Shown: one piece after another, positions 56,962-64,000 of the stretch
How positions within the stretch are numbered: the stretch's first letter is position 1
Layout: every line of letters begins with the position of its first letter
Notes under the pieces: generated by a model
What the model was told of the DNA's origin: nothing
Seen by the model: the letters and a program-made list of their open reading frames with translations, nothing else
Databases searched by the model: none
Translations under genes and position numbers: made by a program
From: JAAOZP01 sp038848185
Lineage (GTDB): Archaea > Thermoproteota > EX4484-205 > JAAOZP01
Reading direction: 5' to 3'
NCBI GenBank assembly: GCA_038848185.1
Contig: JAWCNV010000012.1
Location: forward strand, 1 to 64,000
Length of the DNA: 64,000 nucleotides

Positions 56962-57215
56962 CTACTTTATTCCAATGTATAGCCCTCTTTTTTCATGTCC
57001 GTTTTTGAGGTGTCTGGCTTTTAATCCTGTTTTCCTCATGTATCGTAGGGTTTTTCTGATTTCGAAAGTCCCAACTCATGCCCATCAACATAATGTTTTA
57101 CTTTCCTACTTCTTTGAGCTATTAGGTAATGCATGTCTATTATTGAGATGCTCCCTTTAATTTTTGATACAGCCACTCTTGCGATTTTAATATCTTTATT
57201 TTCATAGATTGTCAT
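56962..57215 (-). pseudogene. frameshifted small ORF
   Basis: ATG 57215 opens a coding-like frame (VAVSKIKGSISIIDMHYLIA ... KHYVDGHELG) that stops at 57036; another frame continues with EIRKTLRYMRKTGLKARHLK and KRGLYIGIK to 56962. One missing base near 57070 would make a single protein of about 83 residues. Basic and probably nucleic-acid binding; no family recognised. Confidence 0.4.
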
Positions 57216-57273
57216 GTGGGGTGAACCCACCTTGTAGGTTTTTTAGTGAACCAAGGTTCAATTATAAAATAGC

Positions 57274-57735
57274 CTAGTCTTTTTTCATGGCTGCAGTGGT
57301 GTAAGTCGACCTTAATTCTCTAATGAGGTTTAGAAGTTTCTTAACTTGGTTGTCGAGATATGATTCGAGTTCCTGCGGCATTGTCCCCCTGGATTTTCTG
57401 AGGCTTCTTGGGTCAAGGCTTTCAACTATGCCCTCCATTTTTCCAAGCAGGATGCTGATCCATATGTATGTTAGGCTTATGCTCGGCTCATTGTTGATGC
57501 TAGGGTTAAATTTTTCAATAAATTCGTCAATTATGTGTTCAACCTCGCTAAGCTCTTTAATGAACTTTTCCGCTTCACTGCTCAATAGTGCTGCAGGTCT
57601 GCCAGCTATGCCTGATGCTTCTGGGGCTTCTCCCTCGTAAACCAGTTTCTTTAAATCCTTAATGTATTTTCTTAATGCTAAGGCGGCTGAGAAAACGTAT
57701 CTCTCATGTTTCCTGTCTAGACGGCTCCCGCTCAA
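57274..57735 (-). CDS. hypothetical helical protein
   Basis: 153 residues, almost all helix (LALRKYIKDLKKLVYEGE, EAEKFIKELSEVEHIIDEFI, DNQVKKLLNLIRELRS). Overlaps the end of the prenyltransferase-repeat gene by 4 bases and is probably translated with it; could be a partner subunit. Confidence 0.6.
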   Translation of the reverse strand: MSGSRLDRKHERYVFSAALALRKYIKDLKKLVYEGEAPEASGIAGRPAALLSSEAEKFIKELSEVEHIIDEFIEKFNPSINNEPSISLTYIWISILLGKMEGIVESLDPRSLRKSRGTMPQELESYLDNQVKKLLNLIRELRSTYTTAAMKKD

Positions 57736-58580
57736 AACAGTTTCACCCCAATACCCAGCGTCTCTAGGGAGTGGACTGCTTGAAAAGTGTATTCGAAAGA
57801 CGAGATGCCATGCTCTAGGCTTCTCCTGAATCCTCCGTTAATATTTTGACAGCCTAGTATGAAGTCTATTGTTTCAGTAGCGTAGAGGGGTTTTCTCACC
57901 AGCAGTTTGAGGCATGTTAACCCCATGAAAGTGGATTCCATGAAGGAGGGCTTAGCACCCGGTTTTAAGGCAAATCCTCCTTCAGGGTTTTCATGCGTCC
58001 TTACAAAACCCAATGTATCATCTAACTCTTCAACAGGATTGGTTAGAGCTGAAAGTATGTTGAGTGCATAAAAAGTTGAGCTTAAACTCGATCCATTAAC
58101 ACCGAAACCACCATCAGTATTCCTCAGAGATAAAACGAATTCAACTATTTTATCGGAATGTCGTCTAATGTTAAGCATATTCATGAGCTCTACACACATG
58201 AATGTTGTTTCAAGCTCTGAAACAGTCTCGACATCAATTTCACTTGCCCCGAACCTTCCAGTTGAATCCATGAGTTTTAAAACCTGTTTCGAAACATCTA
58301 TTAGAGGCTGCTTGAGGCGCATGAAGATTTTATTAACAAGATAGTAATCTCTAATGTTTATTGCGTTATAGTTTTTAACCCATTTTTCAGTATCTTCAAG
58401 CCTAGGAGGGTTGACTCCGAGCATGCTTAAAGTCTCCAAGGCAAGATAAGTATCGTAGAGCGTAGAATCCGTGTATTGAACAGAAGTATATCCTCCATCA
58501 TCGTTCTGCCTCATAGTGATGTATTGCACTACTCTCTTTAACAGAATTCTCCTTCCATTACTAACCGCCTCGGTCTCCAA
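57732..58580 (-). CDS. prenyltransferase/squalene-cyclase repeat protein
   Basis: 282 residues with at least four alpha-alpha-barrel repeats: QNDDGGYTSVQYTDSTLYDT, RNTDGGFGVNGSSLSSTFYAL, ENPEGGFALKPGAKPSFME, QNINGGFRRSLEHGISSFEY. Matches protein prenyltransferase beta-subunit/terpene-cyclase repeats (GGF motifs). It lacks the alpha subunit of known protein prenyltransferases; function in archaea is unclear. TTG 58580 start. Confidence 0.82.
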   Translation of the reverse strand: METEAVSNGRRILLKRVVQYITMRQNDDGGYTSVQYTDSTLYDTYLALETLSMLGVNPPRLEDTEKWVKNYNAINIRDYYLVNKIFMRLKQPLIDVSKQVLKLMDSTGRFGASEIDVETVSELETTFMCVELMNMLNIRRHSDKIVEFVLSLRNTDGGFGVNGSSLSSTFYALNILSALTNPVEELDDTLGFVRTHENPEGGFALKPGAKPSFMESTFMGLTCLKLLVRKPLYATETIDFILGCQNINGGFRRSLEHGISSFEYTFQAVHSLETLGIGVKLF

Positions 58581-58589
58581 TCATATTAG

Positions 58590-58692
58590 CCTCCATCTGT
58601 TGCAGAGTAGGAGCTATTAGCCTCGTTTGAGGCGGTTAGAGGAGAGCTCCATCTCCTAGCCATCTCCGAAGATGGCCGTTGAAATCTTTTTT
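58590..58692 (+). ncRNA. structured intergenic element (possible small RNA or terminator)
   Basis: Nested inverted repeats: GGAGCT/AGCTCC (58610-58615 with 58645-58650) enclosing GCCTC-GTTT-GAGGC (58620-58633), then GCCATCT-ccga-AGATGGC (58659-58676) followed by T6 at 58687-58692. The last hairpin plus T-run looks like an intrinsic terminator on the plus strand. On the minus strand the same structure would be the leader of the prenyltransferase-repeat gene. Confidence 0.35.
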
Positions 58693-58998
58693 AATCGTCT
58701 TATTAAGCTTTCTTTAGAGCCGGGAAAAGGTACTGTTTCAACTGGTTCGCTTAATCCTACGGATATTCAAAGTTCAACTGCCCTATGAATACTTTAAATC
58801 GGCTGGAATCAGTGGCAAGGCTCCAGTAGCTTGCTTTTCCTTGGGTCATCGTTAAACTACAATAAGGGTTGTGGCTCCAGTTTACAAGCGGCAAATTCCC
58901 ACGGTATCTGAACATATTTGCCTAACTGTTACACAGCTGAATCAAGCTCAATTTTTAGCATACTTGTCTCATACCTGTTTCAACTTGTAGCTCGTTAT
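58693..58998. other. intergenic region, no gene seen
   Basis: About 300 bases before the pckG regulatory region; no ORF or RNA that I can support. Confidence 0.4.
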
Positions 58999-59052
58999 CA
59001 TCCGTAATAACATCCGTAATAAAAAACATCACCATTGGAGAAACTTTTTTAA
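58999..59052 (+). promoter_or_regulatory. direct repeats and TATA box upstream of pckG
   Basis: CATCCGTAATAA occurs twice in tandem (58999-59010, 59011-59022), 20 bases before the TATA-like TTTTTTAAA at 59044-59052. Position and arrangement fit an activator site controlling the small ORF and pckG. Confidence 0.5.
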
Positions 59053-59080
59053 ACCCTGCCTTCACGAGGCGCCAATAAGC

Positions 59081-59218
59081 ATGGGTGCAAAATCGGTTGA
59101 AATCGTCGGCTGCGTGTTTAGAAAATGCTCTTTAGGGTTAACACCGGGAAATGAAGACTGGTTAAACGATACATGCCCCAAACTAGTATGGAGGATAATG
59201 AATGTCTCAATATCTTGA
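59081..59218 (+). CDS. 45-residue Cys-containing protein upstream of pckG
   Basis: ATG 59081 lies about 32 bases after the TATA box, so it would be the first, leaderless start of the pckG transcript. MGAKSVEIVGCVFRKCSLGL ... NDTCPKLVW has three Cys that could bind metal. It overlaps pckG by 17 bases and contains its GGAGG Shine-Dalgarno, so pckG translation is probably coupled to it. Confidence 0.5.
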   Translation: MGAKSVEIVGCVFRKCSLGLTPGNEDWLNDTCPKLVWRIMNVSIS

Positions 59219-61082
59219 AACACTGAGACTAAGGATGAGGGAAGCCGATTACCTAAAGCTGGCCACTATACCTATTCCTAGGGTGCAAAAATTTATATTA
59301 GAATCTGCCGAACTATGCAATCCCGATCAAATCTTCATCTGTACCGATTCTCCGGAAGATATTACATATGTCAGACATCAAGCAATAGTTTCCGGAGAGG
59401 AAACTCCGTTGGCAACACCCGGCCACACCTATCATTTTGACGGACCTCAAGACCAAGGTAGAGACAGAGAGTCCACCAAGTATCTCGTGCCCAAGGGAGA
59501 TTATCTCGACAAGGCTCTTAACCAAGTTGAACGAGAAGAGGGTTTGACGGAGATAAAAGGTCTTCTCAAGAATGCTATGCAGGGGCGGACGATGATCGTC
59601 CGCTTTCTCTCATTGGGGCCAACCGACTCAATATTCAGCATCCCATGCATGGAGTGCACAGACTCTTGGTATGTTGCTCACTCTGTAGATCTGCTTTATC
59701 GTCCCGCTTACGAAATGTTTAGACGGGGTTCGGTTCCAGACGATCTTTTTTGCGTCTTGCATTCGTCGGGAAAGATGGATGAGAGGATGGTCAGCATAGA
59801 GGCGGATAAGAAACGCATATATGTTGATTACATTGAGAACACTGTTTACAGCGTAAACACTCAGTACGGTGGTAACAGCATAGGCTTCAAGAAGCTTGCA
59901 CTACGCCTCACCATTCGTAAGGCTGACAGGGAAGGCTGGCTTGCTGAGCACATGATGGTAACTGGGGTTTACGGCCCTGGTGGGCGGAAAACCTATTTCG
60001 CTGGAGCTTTTCCAAGTGCCTGTGGAAAGACCTCCACTGCAATGATTCCTGGGAACACTATTCTTGCAGATGATATTGCCTACCTTAGGAACATTAACGG
60101 GGTTTGTCGCATAGTTAATGCTGAGGCCGGTATATTCGGGATTCTTAAGGATGTCAACCCTGTTGACGATCCAATGATATGGAAGGCGCTTACAAAACCC
60201 GGTGAAGTAATATTTTCCAACGTCCTTGTTAAAGACGGTAAACCTTATTGGCTTGGAATGGGTTGCGAACTCCCTAAGGAAGGAATAAACTACACTGGGT
60301 GCTGGTGGGAAGGCAAGAAGAATGGGAAAGGTGAGGAAATCCCGCCTGCACATAAGAACGCTCGGTACACAATATTGCTTAAAGCATTGGAGAACTGCGA
60401 TCCTGAGCTGGACAACCCTGTAGGTGTGGAGCTAGGTGGAATAATATATGGTTGTCGTGACGCACGTGGCTACGTGCCTGTTCAACAGAGTTTCAGTTGG
60501 GATCATGGCATCATTGCATATGGTGCTGCACTTGAAACTGAAACAACTTTTGCAATTGTTGAGGACGAGGGTAAGTATGAGATAAACGTTATGAGTATTC
60601 AAGATTTTGTCTCTATTCCACTAGGGAAGTATATACGTAACAACCTTGAGTTCGGCAGGAGTCTTAAAAAAAGACCAATCATATTTGGCGTCAACTATTT
60701 TCTCAGGGATTTGAAGACAGGCGAGTTCCTGAACGATAGGAGGGATAAGCAGGTTTGGATGAAATGGATGGAGCTAAGAGTACATGATGATGTGGATGCC
60801 TTAAAATCTCCAACAGGGTGGATTCCTAAGTATGAAGATTTAAAGAACCTATTCCGTGAGGTACGTGGCATAGAGTATTCAAAGAGCGATTATATAAAGC
60901 AATTCACAATTCGTGTTCGGGAGAACTTGGCTAAAATTGGGCGGGTGGAAAAATTCTTCAAGGAGAATGTTCCCGACACACCACTGGAGCTATATGAAGT
61001 GCTTAATCAGCAGAAGGAACGTTTAACAGAGATTCGAAAAAGATTTGGAGACTACGTTTCACCTGAAAGCCTAGAACCATAA
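59202..61082 (+). CDS. pckG: phosphoenolpyruvate carboxykinase (GTP)
   Basis: Interconverts oxaloacetate and PEP with GTP, key for gluconeogenesis. Visible: the GTP-type kinase-1 loop FPSACGKTSTAMI, the metal region ILADDIAYLRN, the PEPCK-specific FSWDHGIIAYG and NYFLRD. 626 residues. GGAGG at 59189 serves ATG 59202. Works with enolase (10955). Confidence 0.97.
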   Translation: MSQYLETLRLRMREADYLKLATIPIPRVQKFILESAELCNPDQIFICTDSPEDITYVRHQAIVSGEETPLATPGHTYHFDGPQDQGRDRESTKYLVPKGDYLDKALNQVEREEGLTEIKGLLKNAMQGRTMIVRFLSLGPTDSIFSIPCMECTDSWYVAHSVDLLYRPAYEMFRRGSVPDDLFCVLHSSGKMDERMVSIEADKKRIYVDYIENTVYSVNTQYGGNSIGFKKLALRLTIRKADREGWLAEHMMVTGVYGPGGRKTYFAGAFPSACGKTSTAMIPGNTILADDIAYLRNINGVCRIVNAEAGIFGILKDVNPVDDPMIWKALTKPGEVIFSNVLVKDGKPYWLGMGCELPKEGINYTGCWWEGKKNGKGEEIPPAHKNARYTILLKALENCDPELDNPVGVELGGIIYGCRDARGYVPVQQSFSWDHGIIAYGAALETETTFAIVEDEGKYEINVMSIQDFVSIPLGKYIRNNLEFGRSLKKRPIIFGVNYFLRDLKTGEFLNDRRDKQVWMKWMELRVHDDVDALKSPTGWIPKYEDLKNLFREVRGIEYSKSDYIKQFTIRVRENLAKIGRVEKFFKENVPDTPLELYEVLNQQKERLTEIRKRFGDYVSPESLEP

Positions 61083-61086
61083 AGGA

Positions 61087-61935
61087 TTAGGCGGTTGCAC
61101 CTTCAAGCGACTTAGCACATCCGCATTTTCTTTCGGCAGGAGTGTTTTGCACAGCCCTGGATAAGAGTCGCTTAACATTATCTATATTCTTGTCGAAAAT
61201 CTCCTTCACTTCTTCATGCGTAATCTTAACGGGGCCTGTTCCTGCAGCATAGTTAGTAGACATAACTATGCTTGAATAACATATTCCAAGCTCTCTTGCT
61301 AAAGCAACCTCCGGATAACCAGTCATTCCCACAACGTCAGCTCCCCACATGCGGTAGGCAGCGATCTCGGCCGGAGATTCAAACCGGGGGCCCTCAGTAC
61401 ATATGTAAGTGCCCTTAGGATGGTAAAATATGTTCTCTTCTTCACAGGCTTTCTTTAAAACTTCCCTAAGCTCAGGGCAATACGGGTTTGTGAAATCGAT
61501 GTGCACAACACCACCAATCGGAGGTCTATTCTTGAGAATTTTTATTCTAGTCTTACCATTGAAAAATGTCGGTATCCTTCTCTTAGTCGCGTCTATAACT
61601 TGGTCGACTATAACAAACTCTCCCGGCTTAATATTTGGGTTTATGGAGCCTGCTGCTTGAGTTGTGAATATTCTCTCAACACCGATCTTCTTCAAACCAT
61701 AGATGTTCGCCCTATAGTTGATTTCCGAAGGCGGGACTGCGTGGGAAACCTTGAGGCTGCCTGGCTTAGCATGTCTAGGTAGGAACGCAACTGCCTTACT
61801 GCCTATATAGCCTATCTCTATTCTAGGCGTTCTTCCAAAGGGTGTTTCAACTATCTTATGTCCAACTGCTTCAAGAAGAGTGTAGAGACCTGAGCCGCCA
61901 ATTATGCCAACCTCAACCACTTTTATTCCAGCCAT
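61087..61935 (-). CDS. mtnP: S-methyl-5'-thioadenosine phosphorylase
   Basis: PNP/MTAP family: GIIGGSGLYTLLEAVG, FLPRHAKPGSLKVSH, YICTEGPRFESPAEIAAYRMWGADVVGMTGYPEVALARELG, STNYAAG. 282 residues with C-terminal CGCAKS typical of archaeal MTAP. Recycles MTA from polyamine synthesis (spermidine feeds deoxyhypusine synthase). Convergent with pckG. Confidence 0.93.
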   Translation of the reverse strand: MAGIKVVEVGIIGGSGLYTLLEAVGHKIVETPFGRTPRIEIGYIGSKAVAFLPRHAKPGSLKVSHAVPPSEINYRANIYGLKKIGVERIFTTQAAGSINPNIKPGEFVIVDQVIDATKRRIPTFFNGKTRIKILKNRPPIGGVVHIDFTNPYCPELREVLKKACEEENIFYHPKGTYICTEGPRFESPAEIAAYRMWGADVVGMTGYPEVALARELGICYSSIVMSTNYAAGTGPVKITHEEVKEIFDKNIDNVKRLLSRAVQNTPAERKCGCAKSLEGATA

Positions 61936-62032
61936 GTAAAAAGCGGTGCAAAGCCCGTAAATAAGTTTTCTCTAGTCTGCGGTAGAGAAATAAATAAGTA
62001 TTGCAGTATAGTCTCTATTAAGAGTACATGCA

Positions 62033-63661
62033 TTGATTAATCCGAGGGAGATCGTGGAGTTCTACAGGCTGAGACAGCGAGGCTTCAGTAAACTCTACAT
62101 CATACTGGTTCTCATCACAATAAACCTCTTCTCGATCTCCGTGCTACTGGATGCGGCTAAATTTTTCTTGGCTGTTCCCATGCTTCAGGTTGGAATCATT
62201 GTCTTGGTGGCTACTTTAATAATCGGCGTTATAGATAAATTTAGGCTTGAAAAAGGCAGGTCCCCCCCGTTCCTAATACTGGTTGAAAGTCTAAGGATTA
62301 CTTCCTACACCGTTCTTCCAATCCTCATGATTTTCGTTGCCGTATTATTCTACCTAGGTGTGCCAAGCATGCTATACTTCCAGAACCTGAAGGGTGCGAT
62401 ATCGATATTAACAATATTTATCATACTTTCCGTTTTAAGCAAGATATTCGTATTCCAGATTCAAATACTCGTATCTCCTTTCACAGACAGGAAGACTATT
62501 AAATACTTACTATACTTGGGAGCATTAATAATAAGCGTCATAAGCATAGCTTCATACGTTTTATCGGACATGCTTCTACCATATTATCTGACAGAATGGT
62601 TCATGTATGAGACTTTCATATTCTTCTTGGAGCTGATTTTCCTCTATCTCTCCGCTGAAGTAGCTTTAAACTATAGGCCAAGCATTTACATTCTAATGTT
62701 CTTATCCTATATTGCAGTAATCTTCTTCTCTCTGACCGGCGGTGCTGAAATACTTAGGTTAAGCTACACAGAGTATGGCAGAGTCTTTCCTAAGATTGTC
62801 ACCGGCGTCTTCCTGCTGAGCATTAATGCTCAACTCATGGATTCCAGAGTGAAACAGTTTTCAATAAGCCAGTTTGAAACTAGAGATAGAGTTGGGACAG
62901 ATATCGAAGATCTCTTAAGTATATTGGAGGGAATTAGGAGGGATATCAACCTAAGTAAGAAGACCATTGAGAAACAGGATGATGCAATAAAAGTGTTGAC
63001 GAAAATAGTTGAGAAAATGACTACTTCAAGTAGCGGGGCTATTGAAGAATTGAGGAAAGAATTGAAAAACATCAGGTTTCCCCAGACAATCAGCAGTTTA
63101 AATGTCTCTTTCGCAAAGAGGCTTGCTGAGGAGATTGTGAAGCTCTGCAATTCTCGTAAAGATTTTTCAATGCCTGATTTAGCTGGCTTCATCCTCGGTC
63201 CTAAACTGATGCCAACAACCAGTAGAAGAGCAATCGACCTAGAAAACGTCTCTCCAATCCCACTGTTCCTACTGATCTCTATAGTTTTCTTGGATTTAGA
63301 AAACTCTAGGCGCGGAGGTGTGGTTCACCAGAAGGATCTGGCCGAATTCTTGGTTTCACATCACCCGCATTTCCGTAGGAAATGGAGTAAACGGACAGCG
63401 CACAACTTTGTCAACTCGTTTATTCTGAAATATGTCAAAGCTCACAGGGAGGCTGAGCTGCTGTTCTCCATCGGGAACCGTGGCTCCATAGCATTCCAAA
63501 AGGACGATGCTATAAAACCACTTTATGAGGTTGTTAGAGAATATATTACTGATGTAGGCCAAGAAAACATCCCTCTAATACTTATTTACATGCCAAAAAC
63601 GAGAGAATTAGCTATTAAAGAGCTTAATATTTCAGAAAACGATTTAAAAAGGTTGTTTTAG
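62033..63661 (+). CDS. polytopic membrane protein with cytoplasmic coiled coil, unknown
   Basis: 542 residues from TTG 62033. Eight to nine membrane segments to about residue 270, a coiled coil (about 290-350: LLSILEGIRRDINLSKKTIE), then a soluble helical domain that may include a winged helix (HFRRKWSKRTAHNFVNSFIL). It could be a membrane sensor; family not recognised. Confidence 0.65.
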   Translation: MINPREIVEFYRLRQRGFSKLYIILVLITINLFSISVLLDAAKFFLAVPMLQVGIIVLVATLIIGVIDKFRLEKGRSPPFLILVESLRITSYTVLPILMIFVAVLFYLGVPSMLYFQNLKGAISILTIFIILSVLSKIFVFQIQILVSPFTDRKTIKYLLYLGALIISVISIASYVLSDMLLPYYLTEWFMYETFIFFLELIFLYLSAEVALNYRPSIYILMFLSYIAVIFFSLTGGAEILRLSYTEYGRVFPKIVTGVFLLSINAQLMDSRVKQFSISQFETRDRVGTDIEDLLSILEGIRRDINLSKKTIEKQDDAIKVLTKIVEKMTTSSSGAIEELRKELKNIRFPQTISSLNVSFAKRLAEEIVKLCNSRKDFSMPDLAGFILGPKLMPTTSRRAIDLENVSPIPLFLLISIVFLDLENSRRGGVVHQKDLAEFLVSHHPHFRRKWSKRTAHNFVNSFILKYVKAHREAELLFSIGNRGSIAFQKDDAIKPLYEVVREYITDVGQENIPLILIYMPKTRELAIKELNISENDLKRLF

Positions 63662-63786
63662 TGAAATTTTAACTAAAATGAAGAAAAATGCTTCTAAAAT
63701 TCTATGAAATAGTTTTTTTAAAGTTTTTTAAATGGTTTAAACATCAATGGTGATTAACGCATTTTTTCCAATGAACGAGTTCACTA

Positions 63787-64000
63787 TTGCAATTGGAGGA
63801 GCAGATTGAGGTATCGATCGTAATTCCTACTTTGAACGAGGAGCAGTCAATAGGGCTCGTTTTAGAAGGTATTAGGAGGCAGCTTCCCAAGGCAGAGATC
63901 ATAGTGGTGGATTCAAGTGACGACAAAACTGCTGAAATATCCTCCTCTTTTGGAGCTATCGTCATTAAACAGGATAAAAGAGGATATGGCGCAGCAATAA
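63787..64000 (+). CDS. GT2-family glycosyltransferase (3' end cut by window edge)
   Basis: The visible 71 codons read VSIVIPTLNEEQSIGLVL, IIVVDSSDDKTAEISS and QDKRGYGAAI, the start of a polyprenyl-phosphate sugar synthase-type GT2 enzyme. TTG 63787 or 63793 start after a stop at 63772; TATA-like TTTTTTAAATGG near 63724. Confidence 0.85.
   Translation, partial: MQLEEQIEVSIVIPTLNEEQSIGLVLEGIRRQLPKAEIIVVDSSDDKTAEISSSFGAIVIKQDKRGYGAAI

Overview
This window is archaeal, most likely Thermoproteota (TACK group; a Bathyarchaeia-like lineage is possible, but I cannot place it further from sequence alone). Evidence: archaeal 16S/23S rRNA genes with no tRNA in the spacer and a 5S gene about 6 kb away on the other strand; archaeal translation factors (aIF1A, aIF2-beta), RIO1 kinase, Topo VI subunit B, deoxyhypusine synthase, archaeal DnaG, NurA/HerA, TiaS, RtcB; TATA-type promoters and many TTG/GTG starts. 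The assembly contains one N run inside 23S rRNA.

Layout. 0-2.4 kb: truncated tiaS, a PAC2-family gene, a winged-helix gene and an intron-bearing tRNA-Leu. 2.4-6.9 kb: an AT-rich stretch of secreted, membrane and small unknown genes lying between tRNA-Leu and initiator tRNA-Met; it looks accessory. 7.7-11 kb: two winged-helix genes, nurA and herA in one overlapping operon behind a palindromic operator. 11-17 kb (minus strand): enolase, a small membrane protein, top6B, a KH protein, rio1, aif1A, DUF424, aif2-beta. 17-25.5 kb: PfkB kinase, S-adenosylhomocysteine hydrolase, tRNA methylthiotransferase, tRNA-Ala and a glycosylation cluster (protein O-mannosyltransferase, polyprenyl-phosphate sugar synthase, GT-C-like protein). 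26-31.5 kb: rRNA operon with bulge-helix-bulge (BHB) processing stems, then RNase P RNA and tsr3. 32-37 kb: dnaG, TOPRIM protein, CoaD, methionine aminopeptidase, DUF1512, 5S rRNA. 37-46 kb: an ArsR/ATP-cone/NrdD-like fusion, four intron-bearing tRNA genes, AsnRS, deoxyhypusine synthase, ArsR, PqqD-like pair, VTT protein. 46-56 kb: regulator, two glycosidases, metallopeptidase, flavodoxin, metallo-beta-lactamase-fold protein. 55-64 kb: RtcB ligase, prenyltransferase-repeat protein, PEP carboxykinase, MTA phosphorylase, a membrane protein and a truncated GT2 gene.

The strongest observation is pervasive small-intron splicing of the BHB type, reaching beyond tRNA. Five of eight tRNA genes carry insertions, several at non-canonical positions with textbook BHB folds. 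A 32-nt insertion near the 5' end of dnaG destroys the reading frame, folds into a perfect BHB, and its predicted removal exactly restores the conserved DnaG N-terminus: a candidate protein-coding mRNA intron. The 5S rRNA gene carries an 18-nt BHB-like insertion in loop C whose removal gives a standard-length 5S. The exon ligase RtcB is encoded in the same window, as is TiaS, which modifies the intron-containing tRNA-Ile2.
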